Positions 8,288 to 17,432 of a DNA stretch of 64,000 nt are shown one piece after another. Numbering within the stretch: position 1 is the stretch's first letter; each line of letters begins with the position of its first letter. The stretch is from Muribaculaceae bacterium (GTDB lineage: Bacteria; Bacteroidota; Bacteroidia; Bacteroidales; Muribaculaceae). Where the stretch lies: the NCBI GenBank assembly GCA_017618355.1, contig JAFZUL010000062.1, forward strand, positions 1 through 64,000, read 5' to 3'. The notes beneath the pieces are model-generated. The model saw only the letters and a program-made list of their open reading frames with translations. It was not told the DNA's origin and searched no databases. The position numbers and the translations under genes were made by a program.

Positions 8288-9853
8288 ATGAAACTTAAAT
8301 ATTTTATTCCCGCTTTTATCGCATTGATAGGTGCTGTGTTGGTCAGCTGCTCCGATGAAGACACAATGACCTTGCTCAACGAAATTCAAGTATCTCGCTC
8401 TTACGTGCCCATTAACCTTGATGGTGGTGAGGCTTCTATCGACATCTCTACTACCGACAGCTGGAGCATCGACCAGAGCACAAAACCTGATTGGCTTACT
8501 ATCACTCCTATGAACGGCGGTGCCGGAGAAGGCAAAATCACTTTCTCGGCTCCTGCAGCTCTCGACGGACGTAATGCCGAAATTGTGATTGATTGCGCTG
8601 GACGCCAGCAGCACATCAAAGTCATTCAAGGTCTGGCGACCGTTCAAGAGGCTACTTGTAAAGAAGCAAATGAAGGCATCGAAGGCAAGAAATATCGCGT
8701 GACTGGTGCTGTGACAAAATTTGTGGGCAATTACGAGAAATACGGCAATCTCTACATTCAGGATGAGACTGGTGAACTTTACATCTACGGTATGGCCGAC
8801 AAAAACGGCACTCTTGCCAATAACCCTATCAAGAGTTGGGGCATTGAAATTGGCGACATCATCACTGTAGAAGGTCCTAGAACTGTATATAACGGTACAC
8901 CTGAGCTCGTTGACGTAACTGTCATCAAGGTTGTTAAATCACTGCTCAAGATTGATAGCTACGACCCAGAGGATGCCACTATTCCTAAAGAGGGTGGCAA
9001 CGTTACCCTTAACCTCTCTTGCAAGGGCAACGGCGTGACCGTTGAGATTCCCGAAGATGCTAAGAGCTGGCTCTCAATCACAAGCATCACTGGTGGCAGC
9101 AAACCAACTGTAACTTTCCACGCCAATGCTAACGCTGGTGGTGCCCGCTCGGCAGAGGTTACCTTTAAGACCAGCAACGGCTCTCAGGAGTCGGTAATCA
9201 CTGCCACTATCTACCAGATCGGCTCTATCGTAGATGTTAACTGCACCGAGTTCCTCGAGGCTCCAGAGGGCGAAACTCAGTATCGCATCACCGCTGTAAT
9301 CCAGAAAGTTGCTAATAAACAGTATGGTAACGTCTATCTGCGTGACTGGACCGACGAGTTGGTTTATGTCTATGGCATTGGTGCCAAGGGCGACTTCGAG
9401 ACTCTAGGTCTTAAAGAAGGCGATATCGTCACATTGGTTGGTAAGCGCAGCTCACACAACGGTAGCCCACAAATGAAGGGTGCTCAGTATGAGAAGCACT
9501 TCTCAGTGACCGATGTCACAATTGCTGAGTTCCTCGCCAAACCTGACGACCCAGATCCTGAACATCCCAGTGTATATTACCGCGTCAAGGGTCAAATTAC
9601 CGACATTAAAAACACAACATACGGCAATCTCTACCTAAACGATGACACAGGCAGTTTATATGTATATGGTTGCTACCCAGGTTGGGGAGCTGTCGGCGAT
9701 AACCGCAAGGGTTGGCTTGCCACTGCTGATATTGAATTGGAAGATGAACTTACCATGATTGGTTACAAGAGCACTTATACCGACAAAAACACAGGCGTAT
9801 CAACTATTGAACTGTGTGGCGGTATTTACTTCTCGCACACCAAACACGATTAA
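8288..9853 (+). CDS. Surface lipoprotein with alternating BACON and OB-fold domains
   Basis: A 521-residue lipoprotein: signal peptide with lipobox ending at Cys21 (LVSC). Domains in order are BACON 1 (about 38-118), OB-fold 1 (about 122-215, GNLYIQDETGELYIYG), BACON 2 (about 220-312), OB-fold 2 (about 315-400, GNVYLRDWTDELVYVYG) and OB-fold 3 (about 405-518, GNLYLNDDTGSLYVYG). BACON modules in Bacteroidota are linked to mucin or glycan contact; the OB-like repeats resemble those of secreted nuclease-associated proteins. Located 23 bp after the Oar-like receptor, it is probably the receptor's surface-exposed binding partner. The ligand is unknown. A strong terminator follows. Confidence 0.88.
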   Translation: MKLKYFIPAFIALIGAVLVSCSDEDTMTLLNEIQVSRSYVPINLDGGEASIDISTTDSWSIDQSTKPDWLTITPMNGGAGEGKITFSAPAALDGRNAEIVIDCAGRQQHIKVIQGLATVQEATCKEANEGIEGKKYRVTGAVTKFVGNYEKYGNLYIQDETGELYIYGMADKNGTLANNPIKSWGIEIGDIITVEGPRTVYNGTPELVDVTVIKVVKSLLKIDSYDPEDATIPKEGGNVTLNLSCKGNGVTVEIPEDAKSWLSITSITGGSKPTVTFHANANAGGARSAEVTFKTSNGSQESVITATIYQIGSIVDVNCTEFLEAPEGETQYRITAVIQKVANKQYGNVYLRDWTDELVYVYGIGAKGDFETLGLKEGDIVTLVGKRSSHNGSPQMKGAQYEKHFSVTDVTIAEFLAKPDDPDPEHPSVYYRVKGQITDIKNTTYGNLYLNDDTGSLYVYGCYPGWGAVGDNRKGWLATADIELEDELTMIGYKSTYTDKNTGVSTIELCGGIYFSHTKHD

Positions 9854-9876
9854 AATCTAAAACTAAATACTTAAGA

Positions 9877-9914
9877 AAAGACTGGCCCGACATTGTATCG
9901 GACCAGTCTTTTTT
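9877..9914. terminator. Strong bidirectional terminator
   Basis: AAGACTGG..CCGA pairs with TCGG..CCAGTCTT around a 7-nt loop, with T runs on both strands. It closes the receptor operon and also overlaps the stop codon of the convergent minus-strand gene. Confidence 0.85.
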
Positions 9915-12327
9915 AGTTGGTGAGAATGGTTGGCAGCAAAATGGTTCCTGTGCGAATTGCCGCTTCCACCTGAAGTCTAAGAGTTCTTGTTGGTGGTGCG
10001 ATGATTGGTCTTGATAGCGGGGCTGCCACAATGCCATTAGCCCTCACTTGGCTGATGATGTAGCCGTGACAGCTGCCTCCGCGCTCGCCACGAAGCGTAA
10101 GTGTCACGTTGGCAGTGCTCGGTGTCGTCATTGTGGTGAAAAGGTTCCAAGTGATTCTTGACAAACTCCTTGTGGGGTCTATTTCGAATGGATGGGACAA
10201 AAACGAAACATTTTTTACCGACTGCAACTCATGAGAAAGATCAAGGAGAGTGCCATCGGCAGTTATCGCCATCGCGTGGGTGGGGTCGCAATAGAGATTC
10301 CCTATTGCTATATCACGGCCGTAGGTGCGCCCTGACGGCATAACCACCACTACTCCCCCATCACTTGATACCAGCCAAAGTTCACGTTCACGGTCATTCC
10401 ATGCTAATTGCGTTTCGGAAGCCACATCATTAAGCATCCGCTTGACCGAACTGCCCGAGAGACGACACAGAAAACCATGCTGCGACACAAACCACAATGC
10501 GTCTCCGCCTGGAACTGGCTTTGCGCCATCTGCAAGCACCACTTCGGTAATGAGCCGCGGCTCGCCCCATGTGCCGCTAGTACTCTGCGGCAACGCCATA
10601 ATTCCTTGAGTCGTGAAGATATAGATAGGATAACGCCCAAATCCTCCAGAATAGATTGGCCGGCAAGCGGCACCAAGCGCAAGAATGCGGCATCCGCTCA
10701 CCTCAGCCCGCCACTGTGTGACCAGAGGATTGCCCACAGCACTTACTGTCACAGTGCCTTCACAGGGAATCTTGACTGATGAGCTGCCTTGACTGGAAAT
10801 GGAGCCAGTGGTCATTACATTGCTTTGCAAAGCAGGATTAATGTATGCCGCCATGCCTGTGCCTTCAAGCGGAGACAATTCACTCTCCCACACCCTATTG
10901 CCCACGGCAATGGCTATGTGGGTGGCGCGCACGTCGGGAAACGAAATCATGGGATTCAGACTTGTGGCACTGCAAGGGCAAACGCCAGTTTTAGTGAGCA
11001 CAACATCACCCTCATTAGTACTTAGAGTCACCTGCACCGTGGCGGTAGCCGAAGAGGACGAGGGCGAACCGTCAAGCCACGGCAACACTCGCCACGGGTT
11101 AAAAACAGAAAAGGCAGCAGGAGATTGGAAAAGCCTGCCATCATGTTCCATCGACACTTGAGACACCGCCTTTTGGGAACAGTTCTCCATGACTTTGGCA
11201 CACTGCTCTCGGCTCACTCTTTGCGAGTTAAGTAACTGCGAAGTCACCACATCGCACCTAAGTCCAGAGATTGCCTGCTGCGAAGCCACAGCGGTGTTCA
11301 CTGCCTTAAAACCACTGCCATCGAGCACAGTAGTCGATGCCACCACGCGCCAGTCGCCGTTGAGCATCGCCTGCAGCATAGCGCTTGCCTGGCGTGGCTT
11401 TGGTCCCATCTCTAGCAGATAGCGCCTTGTGCCACTCGAAGTGGTAATCACGCAGCGATAGTCCAGCCCTGCATTCAGGTCTATTAGACTCGACACAGGC
11501 GAAACCAGCACATCAATAGCCTTTACCAAATGCCGCCACTCAGTAGAAATTCCACTCGCCATCGTTATGCCCAATCGGTAGCTGTTCATGCTCAAGTTGC
11601 AGGATTCTATTCCTGTGAATGCACTGCCGTTAGATGTCACTGTAGCTGTAGCGCGATAAGAGTTGCTGATAAGGTTGTGTCCCACCATAACCGGCTGGCT
11701 CATCCAAAGATAGCTATCATCCCACAGCCGCACGGCATATCGCGCCAGCAGCACTCCAGTAAAACGTCCCTGCGACGTGGCTTGGCTTTGCAGCGTCGCC
11801 ACAGCATTGCGCATGAGTTTGGTAAGGGCATCAATATCGACACTTCGAAGCGGTGCCTGCCAAGTGGAATATGGGCTGTCAAATTCGTAGGCTCCAATTG
11901 TCGATGTCATCGTTGATTGCTCTGCTGCGGCAATGTGAATTTGCGGGATGGCAGTCATTGGGTCAAGAGCCTCATATCCAGTGGCAGTGCGCCGCATCAC
12001 AATGTTTCCTTCGCTGGTGACAACCACGAGTAGCATGCCCACCTTGTGGACCGCAATAACCTGTCCCACAGGCTCCAGCACAACCACGTCGTCCCACATA
12101 ATGCTGTTCTCTCGCAGCACAAGGGTGCGGTCATCATCAACCAGCAGCACCTTGTCGCCAGGCATCAGTTGTGAAAGGATTTGCGGGTCACCCACCACCT
12201 CCAGCGCCTCTTCGCGCTCACGCATATTCAGCAGTGAGGCAGCCTCGCCCGCCACAGCACTTTCGCCATTATGCAGCTCAACCATTCCACGAGGAACAAT
12301 TCTCAGTTTTCTCATTGTATTTTTCAT
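9913..12327 (-). CDS. Large orphan protein of unknown function, possible beta-propeller
   Basis: I do not recognise this 804-residue protein. It has no signal peptide, lipobox or membrane segment. The N-terminus carries a phrase (SLLNMREREEALEVVGDP, about 29-46) and the chain then alternates short beta-strand-like stretches such as DKVLLVDDDRTLVLREN, IFTTQGIMALP, ALWFVSQHGFLCRLSG and ELWLVSSDGGVVVVMPSG, suggesting repeated beta sheets or a propeller. Late in the protein strands fit an Ig-like tail. The start at 12327 (or 12315) was chosen over one 177 bp upstream because a promoter lies in between. The residues resemble structural or binding proteins seen in prophages, but no phage gene is nearby. 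Confidence 0.65.
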   Translation of the reverse strand: MKNTMRKLRIVPRGMVELHNGESAVAGEAASLLNMREREEALEVVGDPQILSQLMPGDKVLLVDDDRTLVLRENSIMWDDVVVLEPVGQVIAVHKVGMLLVVVTSEGNIVMRRTATGYEALDPMTAIPQIHIAAAEQSTMTSTIGAYEFDSPYSTWQAPLRSVDIDALTKLMRNAVATLQSQATSQGRFTGVLLARYAVRLWDDSYLWMSQPVMVGHNLISNSYRATATVTSNGSAFTGIESCNLSMNSYRLGITMASGISTEWRHLVKAIDVLVSPVSSLIDLNAGLDYRCVITTSSGTRRYLLEMGPKPRQASAMLQAMLNGDWRVVASTTVLDGSGFKAVNTAVASQQAISGLRCDVVTSQLLNSQRVSREQCAKVMENCSQKAVSQVSMEHDGRLFQSPAAFSVFNPWRVLPWLDGSPSSSSATATVQVTLSTNEGDVVLTKTGVCPCSATSLNPMISFPDVRATHIAIAVGNRVWESELSPLEGTGMAAYINPALQSNVMTTGSISSQGSSSVKIPCEGTVTVSAVGNPLVTQWRAEVSGCRILALGAACRPIYSGGFGRYPIYIFTTQGIMALPQSTSGTWGEPRLITEVVLADGAKPVPGGDALWFVSQHGFLCRLSGSSVKRMLNDVASETQLAWNDRERELWLVSSDGGVVVVMPSGRTYGRDIAIGNLYCDPTHAMAITADGTLLDLSHELQSVKNVSFLSHPFEIDPTRSLSRITWNLFTTMTTPSTANVTLTLRGERGGSCHGYIISQVRANGIVAAPLSRPIIAPPTRTLRLQVEAAIRTGTILLPTILTN

Positions 12328-12384
12328 AGTTTTTCGATGGTATTTTATGTGATTGTATTGTCGTATTCTTGCATTTTTTCCGAA

Positions 12385-12416
12385 CAAAATTATCACTACA
12401 GCCGCAACGCCAGCAA
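12385..12416 (-). promoter_or_regulatory. Probable promoter for the 804-residue orphan
   Basis: Minus strand TAATTTTG at 12385-12392 with a weak TTG element at 12414-12416, 21 bp away. It supports a start near 12327. Confidence 0.5.
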
Positions 12417-12581
12417 CATTAAAAAACGAAGAAAAAGGAATAGACACTCCCTTTTTCTTCCTTAATTGGTTGTTTTTTATTAATAAGGTGTTAAGTGAAT
12501 GCAATAATCTAATGCTGGATGCGTTATTTTTTTAATAAGGGTATATTGTGCCCTTTTGTGAACGGGAAAAACGACATCAAG

Positions 12582-15500
12582 ATGACAAAATACTATCATA
12601 AAATATTGAAATCATGTACCCGCGCCATGGCAGTGCTGCTACTACTGATGGTGTGCTCTAGCGCTTATGGCTTTGACCTGTCGCACTATGCCGACACGTC
12701 GCTGCTGGCTACCGGCAAATGGGTGAAAGTGGCGGTAAACGAGAGCGGCATATACCAAATTACCGCCAGCGACGCCAGCAAATGGGGTCTCGGCGACTTA
12801 AGCCGAGTGAGGGTATTTGGATATGGTGGAGCTCCCATGAACGACACATTGCGCAGCACCATCCCCGACGACCTGCCTCAGGTGCCCGTGCTTCGCACTG
12901 GTGACCGCATCTTGTTCTACGCTCAAGGACCTCTAACCTGGTATTGGAGCGAGGCTTATCAAGTTTACAAGCAGCGCCAGCACCCCTACGCCACCCAAGG
13001 CTATTATTTCATTACTGACGACAGCAGGTTTCAGGACCTCACTCCAGCCCAGTCAAGCACTTCACCTCAGGGTGCCGTAGTAAACACATTCCTTGAGCAC
13101 ATGCTTCATGAGCAAGAGCTCATAAGCCCTGGAGAGACTGGAAGAGTGCTGCTCGGAGAAGATTTCACTAGTTCCAACTCACAATCTTTCAAGTTCACAC
13201 TCGACGGACTTGTTGATGGCTCAACGGTGCAGGTGCTCACGCGTTTTGCCACTAAGACCCTTAATACTGGCAGCAGCGTGTCGTTCAAATATAACGGCAA
13301 TAATATCGCAGGCACGCACACCATACCTGCCGTCAGCAAGGAGGACCCCAGTCATTATCACTATAATGCGCTGACGACGATGAAAGAATTTGAGCTTAAC
13401 GGTACCAAAGAACTCACCTACACAATCAATTACACACCTGGTGGAACGGTAACTCTAGCTCGTCTTGATTTTATCACCATTAACTACCAGCGCGCGCTTG
13501 ACCTCAGCGGCAAGAGTAGCATGCTGTTTGGCCTGCGCAGCATAGAGCCCTCGCAGTATGAGATTAGCGGTGTGAGCTCCAACACTCATGTTTGGGACCT
13601 CGCCAAGAAAGAATCTCCTGTTGAGATGAATCTCGTGTTAGAAGGCAACAAAGGACGTTTCAGCCTCAACAACAATATGCGCCGCGACCTGATAGCATTC
13701 AACGAGAATGGCACATTCCCATCGCCATCTCTTGTAGGAACAATCGAAAATCAAAGCATCCACGGCAGTCCTATCCCCGACATGATAATTCTGGCTCCAA
13801 GCGAATTCCTGCCTCAAGCACAGCAACTTGCAACGATGCACGAAGAAGTAGACAGCATGCGTGTGATGGTGATTGACCACACCAAGGTGTTCAACGAGTT
13901 TTCAAGCGGCACCCCCGATGCGGCAGCCTACCGACTGCTGTGCAAGTATTTCTATGACCGCGGCACCGACGATCAGGGCCACAAGTTGGGCTACTTACTG
14001 CTGCTGGGTAACGGATATTGCGACAACCGCCGCATCACCAATGCAGCCAAGACCCTCAACTACCCTATGCTTCTAGTGTGGGAGAGTGTGGACAATGATG
14101 ACAAAACCAACCCCTTCAGCTGCAACGAGATGAAATCCTATACCAGCGATGACTACTTCGGACAGTTGCAAGACAACTCTTTGATGGGCAGTTCAAACGT
14201 CACCATGCTGATTGCCGTGGGACGCATCCCCGCCCGCAGCGTCACCGATGCCAGCATCGCTGTTAACAAGATTGTGAAATATGTTACCCAAGCCGACTAT
14301 GGCAACTGGAAGAACACCATGCTCAATGTCGCCGACAATGAAGACAGCGGCCAGCACTGGCTGCACGGAGAGAGCGTGGTGGAGACTGTAATGGCCAACG
14401 GCGGTGAATACGTAAACTTCACTCGCGTATTCCTCGACAACTTTGAGGAAAAGAGCGACGGCTCGGGCTCCAAATTCCCCGATGCACGCAAGAAGATGTA
14501 TAAGACGCTCACCGAGGGGACCCTATGGTGGAACTACTCAGGCCACGGCGGTCCCTCAGGATGGACAGGCGACGGTCTGCTGGTGACCAGCGATATCGAG
14601 AACAATCTGTTCTATAGTCACCAACCCATCCTCTTTGCCGCTACCTGCGAATTCTCGCGCCATGACGGCACCAACCCCTCGGGCGGTGAGAACGTGTTCT
14701 TCAACCCCAACGGTGGCTGTGTGGCGATGATTTGCCCGCCACGACTGGTATATATGTCAAACAACCGCTATCTCAACATCACCGCGGCGACTAAAATGTA
14801 TATGCGCGACAACAACGGTCAGGCGATGCGACTTGGCGACCTTCTCGTCTATGCCAAGAACAACACCAACGATGGCAGCGAAAACTCTCTGCGCTACCAC
14901 CTATATGGTGACCCCGCCATGCGTCCTGCTATGCCACAGCTCAAAGCTGTGATTGACCAGATTAACGGCAACGACGTGGATCCGAATAACATGCCTGTCT
15001 TTGAGGCACGCCAGACGATGGCCATAACCGGCCACATTGAGAATCTCGCTGGCGTGAAGCAGACCAACTTCAATGGCCTCATCGAGAGCACTCTATATGA
15101 TTGCGAGAAGTCGGTGTCATTTATCGACGACAATGACAAGGTGCACACCTACGACGAGCGACAGAACAAACTAGCCCTAAACGTGAACCGCGTGAACAAT
15201 GGCGAGTTTTCAATGAATATCACCATACCCAGCGAGGTGACAGTGAGCTACGACAACTACCGCCCATCGCTGGTGAGCCTCTATGCCTACGACAGTGAGC
15301 ACAAACTGGAGGCTGCAGGCTCGTGCGACGACTTCTACATCTACGGCTACGACGAGAGTGTGGTAGCCGATACCATAGGCCCCGAAATCTCATATTTGGG
15401 TCTCAACAGCACCAACTTCAGCGATGGTGATAACGTAAACGAATCGCCACTGATGATTGCCAGCGTGAGCGACGAGAGCGGAATCAACTTCTCAAGTGCC

Positions 15501-16034
15501 GGAATTGGCCATAACATGACGTTAACGCTCGACGGCATCACCACCTTCAGCGACGTGAGCAGCTATTACACCGCAGTGGAAGCAGAGACAGGGTCGGCAG
15601 GGACAATCAACTACGCCCTCTCAGACCTAAGCAATGGGCATCACACACTCAAACTCAAGGTGTGGGACGTATTTAACAACTCAAGCGAGAAAACCATCAG
15701 CTTCAACGTGATGAGCGGCCTCAAGCCCGAAATTGACGAAATAAAGGCATTCCCCAACCCAGCATCTACCTCCACTACCTTCCTCGTGACTCACAACCGT
15801 CCCGAGGCAACAGTGACCATTACCATTGAGGTATTCAACCTAATGGGACAGTGCGTGTGGAGCACCACCCAGAGTGGCCGCAGCTCGATGTTCGCCGCCT
15901 TCCCCATCACTTGGGACCTGAGCGATTACAGCGGCAGCCGTCTTGCACGTGGCATCTATCTCTACAAGGCCACTATCAGCAACGACGGCCACCAAGAGAG
16001 CACCAAGACCAAGAAGCTGGCGATAACGGGTTAA
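12582..16034 (+). CDS. porU: PorU-like C25 sortase of the type IX secretion system (copy 1)
   Basis: A 1150-residue secreted C25 (gingipain-family) peptidase. PorU removes the C-terminal domain of T9SS cargo at the outer membrane and attaches the cargo to anionic lipopolysaccharide. Signal peptide residues up to about 32; PorU-type N-terminal domain (about 40-380, with TGKWVKVAVNESGIYQI); C25 catalytic domain with His655 (SGHGG) and Cys689 (AATCEFSRHDG); Ig-like region; and a T9SS sorting domain from about 1050 (KAFPNPAS) to the end. It is the most divergent of the three copies here and the only one with a classical FPNP sorting box. The start at 12582 places the signal peptide correctly. No porV lies in the window. 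Confidence 0.85.
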   Translation: MTKYYHKILKSCTRAMAVLLLLMVCSSAYGFDLSHYADTSLLATGKWVKVAVNESGIYQITASDASKWGLGDLSRVRVFGYGGAPMNDTLRSTIPDDLPQVPVLRTGDRILFYAQGPLTWYWSEAYQVYKQRQHPYATQGYYFITDDSRFQDLTPAQSSTSPQGAVVNTFLEHMLHEQELISPGETGRVLLGEDFTSSNSQSFKFTLDGLVDGSTVQVLTRFATKTLNTGSSVSFKYNGNNIAGTHTIPAVSKEDPSHYHYNALTTMKEFELNGTKELTYTINYTPGGTVTLARLDFITINYQRALDLSGKSSMLFGLRSIEPSQYEISGVSSNTHVWDLAKKESPVEMNLVLEGNKGRFSLNNNMRRDLIAFNENGTFPSPSLVGTIENQSIHGSPIPDMIILAPSEFLPQAQQLATMHEEVDSMRVMVIDHTKVFNEFSSGTPDAAAYRLLCKYFYDRGTDDQGHKLGYLLLLGNGYCDNRRITNAAKTLNYPMLLVWESVDNDDKTNPFSCNEMKSYTSDDYFGQLQDNSLMGSSNVTMLIAVGRIPARSVTDASIAVNKIVKYVTQADYGNWKNTMLNVADNEDSGQHWLHGESVVETVMANGGEYVNFTRVFLDNFEEKSDGSGSKFPDARKKMYKTLTEGTLWWNYSGHGGPSGWTGDGLLVTSDIENNLFYSHQPILFAATCEFSRHDGTNPSGGENVFFNPNGGCVAMICPPRLVYMSNNRYLNITAATKMYMRDNNGQAMRLGDLLVYAKNNTNDGSENSLRYHLYGDPAMRPAMPQLKAVIDQINGNDVDPNNMPVFEARQTMAITGHIENLAGVKQTNFNGLIESTLYDCEKSVSFIDDNDKVHTYDERQNKLALNVNRVNNGEFSMNITIPSEVTVSYDNYRPSLVSLYAYDSEHKLEAAGSCDDFYIYGYDESVVADTIGPEISYLGLNSTNFSDGDNVNESPLMIASVSDESGINFSSAGIGHNMTLTLDGITTFSDVSSYYTAVEAETGSAGTINYALSDLSNGHHTLKLKVWDVFNNSSEKTISFNVMSGLKPEIDEIKAFPNPASTSTTFLVTHNRPEATVTITIEVFNLMGQCVWSTTQSGRSSMFAAFPITWDLSDYSGSRLARGIYLYKATISNDGHQESTKTKKLAITG

Positions 16035-16096
16035 AAGTAAGTAATAAGTAACTAGATATAAAGAGAATAAAAACTAATAACAAGTCGTGGACTTGG

Positions 16097-16115
16097 CAAT
16101 GTGCAAAACACATTG
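16097..16115. promoter_or_regulatory. Perfect palindrome upstream of rex, candidate operator
   Basis: CAATGTG (16097-16103) and CACATTG (16109-16115) form a perfect 7-bp inverted repeat around CAAAA, 27 bp before the rex start. The TGTG...CACA core recalls Rex sites, though half-site spacing is shorter than the usual Rex operator. It may be an autoregulatory site or just an RNA hairpin. Confidence 0.4.
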
Positions 16116-16142
16116 TAGGACGAAGCGACTCTATTTTGATTA

Positions 16143-16814
16143 ATGAACTACGGAGAGCGACATATCGACAGAGCGATGATTCCGGAGCCTACACTCAGGA
16201 GGCTGCCGTGGTATCTGGCATACCTGAAAATGCTTGACCTCAAGCACGAGGAGCATGTCTCCTCCACTCAGATTGCCAAGCGTCTAAACGTTGATGCGTC
16301 GCAAATCGCCAAAGACCTGTCGTTCCTCAACATCAAAGGCAAGACACGCATAGGCTATGAAGTGCATCCACTCACCAAAGTTCTGACAGAGTTCCTTGGT
16401 TTCAAGTACCGCCACAACGCCTATTTGATAGGCGCAGGCTCGTTGGGAAGCGCCCTGATGCGCGACCTGGGACTGATGCAGTTTGGCCTGAATATCGTGG
16501 CGGCATTTGACATCGACCCTGAGATTATAGGGTCGGTGGTAAGCGACATCCCTATCTACGACTTTGCTGAGTTGCCGTCGCGGCAGCGCAGCAGCGGGGT
16601 GGCGATAGCCATTGTTGCTGTGCCATTCTCAAGCGCCCAAGAAGTTGCCGATGTCCTAGTTGACAGCAACATAAAGGCGATATGGAACTTCACTCCGTTC
16701 CGCATCAAAGTGCCGCGGAATGTGGTTCTGCAAAACACATCGATTTATTCAGACCTCGCCTTGATGTATAATAGCATTGAAGCGAACGTCAACAATAAAA
16801 ATATCACAAAGTGA
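16143..16814 (+). CDS. rex: Redox-sensing transcriptional repressor Rex
   Basis: Rex represses fermentation and respiration genes and leaves DNA when NADH rises relative to NAD+. The 223-residue product shows an N-terminal winged helix (about 14-80, with the recognition stretch VDASQIAKDLSFL) and a Rossmann domain with IGAGSLGSAL at 96-105 and a ligand-Asp in AFDIDPEIIG. The true start may be Met12, which begins the usual family sequence IPEPTLRRLPWYL. The FTP motif and a C-terminal dimer helix with LALMYNSIE are also present. It lies between two PorU-like genes and overlaps the next gene by 4 bp, so it is probably co-transcribed with it. Confidence 0.93.
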   Translation: MNYGERHIDRAMIPEPTLRRLPWYLAYLKMLDLKHEEHVSSTQIAKRLNVDASQIAKDLSFLNIKGKTRIGYEVHPLTKVLTEFLGFKYRHNAYLIGAGSLGSALMRDLGLMQFGLNIVAAFDIDPEIIGSVVSDIPIYDFAELPSRQRSSGVAIAIVAVPFSSAQEVADVLVDSNIKAIWNFTPFRIKVPRNVVLQNTSIYSDLALMYNSIEANVNNKNITK

Positions 16815-17380
16815 AGATAATAGGCATTGGCAGAGAGCTGCCTAATCAGGTTTACTTGATGGCCGACTCGGCGATAATCAAGACCAATAAACCGTTTTTT
16901 GTGCCTCACTTTGCACAGAGTTTTACTGGTACACCAGCCATCGTGCTCCACATCGACCGACTGGGCAGGCACATCGCTCCACGATTTGCTCACCGCTACT
17001 GTCTCGCTGTGGCACCAGCCATTAAGGTGACGGCACGAGGGTTAGTGATGCCACAGCCCAACGAGGCTACCTCGGCACTGGCACACAGCTTTGACGGAGC
17101 TCTGCTATTAGGCGACTACACTACTATTGATGACCCCGAATGCATCAACAGCAGTGAGGTGACAGTAGAGCGAAACGGAGAACGGGCTGCGCAAGGTTGC
17201 CTCAACGACATCTCGCTCGACTTCAGGCAGCTGATATCGCAGCTGAGCGTGTACTTCACCCTTAAGATGGGCGATATGATAGTCGTGGAGCTTGGCAGCA
17301 ACGACATTGCACTCACGATGGGTGACACGCTTCACGCTGCCATCAACGGAGACCAGAAACTCACCATTAGAGTGAAATAA
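16811..17380 (+). CDS. Degenerate fumarylacetoacetase-like protein, probable pseudo-enzyme
   Basis: A 189-residue cytoplasmic protein starting at a GTG that overlaps the rex stop codon. Phrases such as KPFFVPHF, RLGRHIAPRFAHRY, VTARGL, SFDGALLLGDY and YFTLKMGDMIV line up with FAH-family hydrolases in the same order. The metal-binding ExE of the family is replaced (around residues 40-44, GTPAIVL) and the Asp of TARDLQ is Gly (TARGLV), so metal-dependent catalysis looks lost. The usual GTPxGVG segment is also changed to VELGSND. It was probably an FAH enzyme kept for a binding or structural role, or is decaying. It lies 52 bp ahead of the second PorU-like gene, likely in one operon with rex. 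Confidence 0.7.
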   Translation: MKIIGIGRELPNQVYLMADSAIIKTNKPFFVPHFAQSFTGTPAIVLHIDRLGRHIAPRFAHRYCLAVAPAIKVTARGLVMPQPNEATSALAHSFDGALLLGDYTTIDDPECINSSEVTVERNGERAAQGCLNDISLDFRQLISQLSVYFTLKMGDMIVVELGSNDIALTMGDTLHAAINGDQKLTIRVK

Positions 17381-17432
17381 CATAAAGAACAATATATAGC
17401 TTACAGCAAGAAATCAATAAATCAAAACTACT

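Noticed and set aside
4983..9853. SusC/SusD polysaccharide utilisation pair
   Set aside because: The receptor has Oar-like features and the lipoprotein has BACON/OB domains instead of the SusD helical fold.
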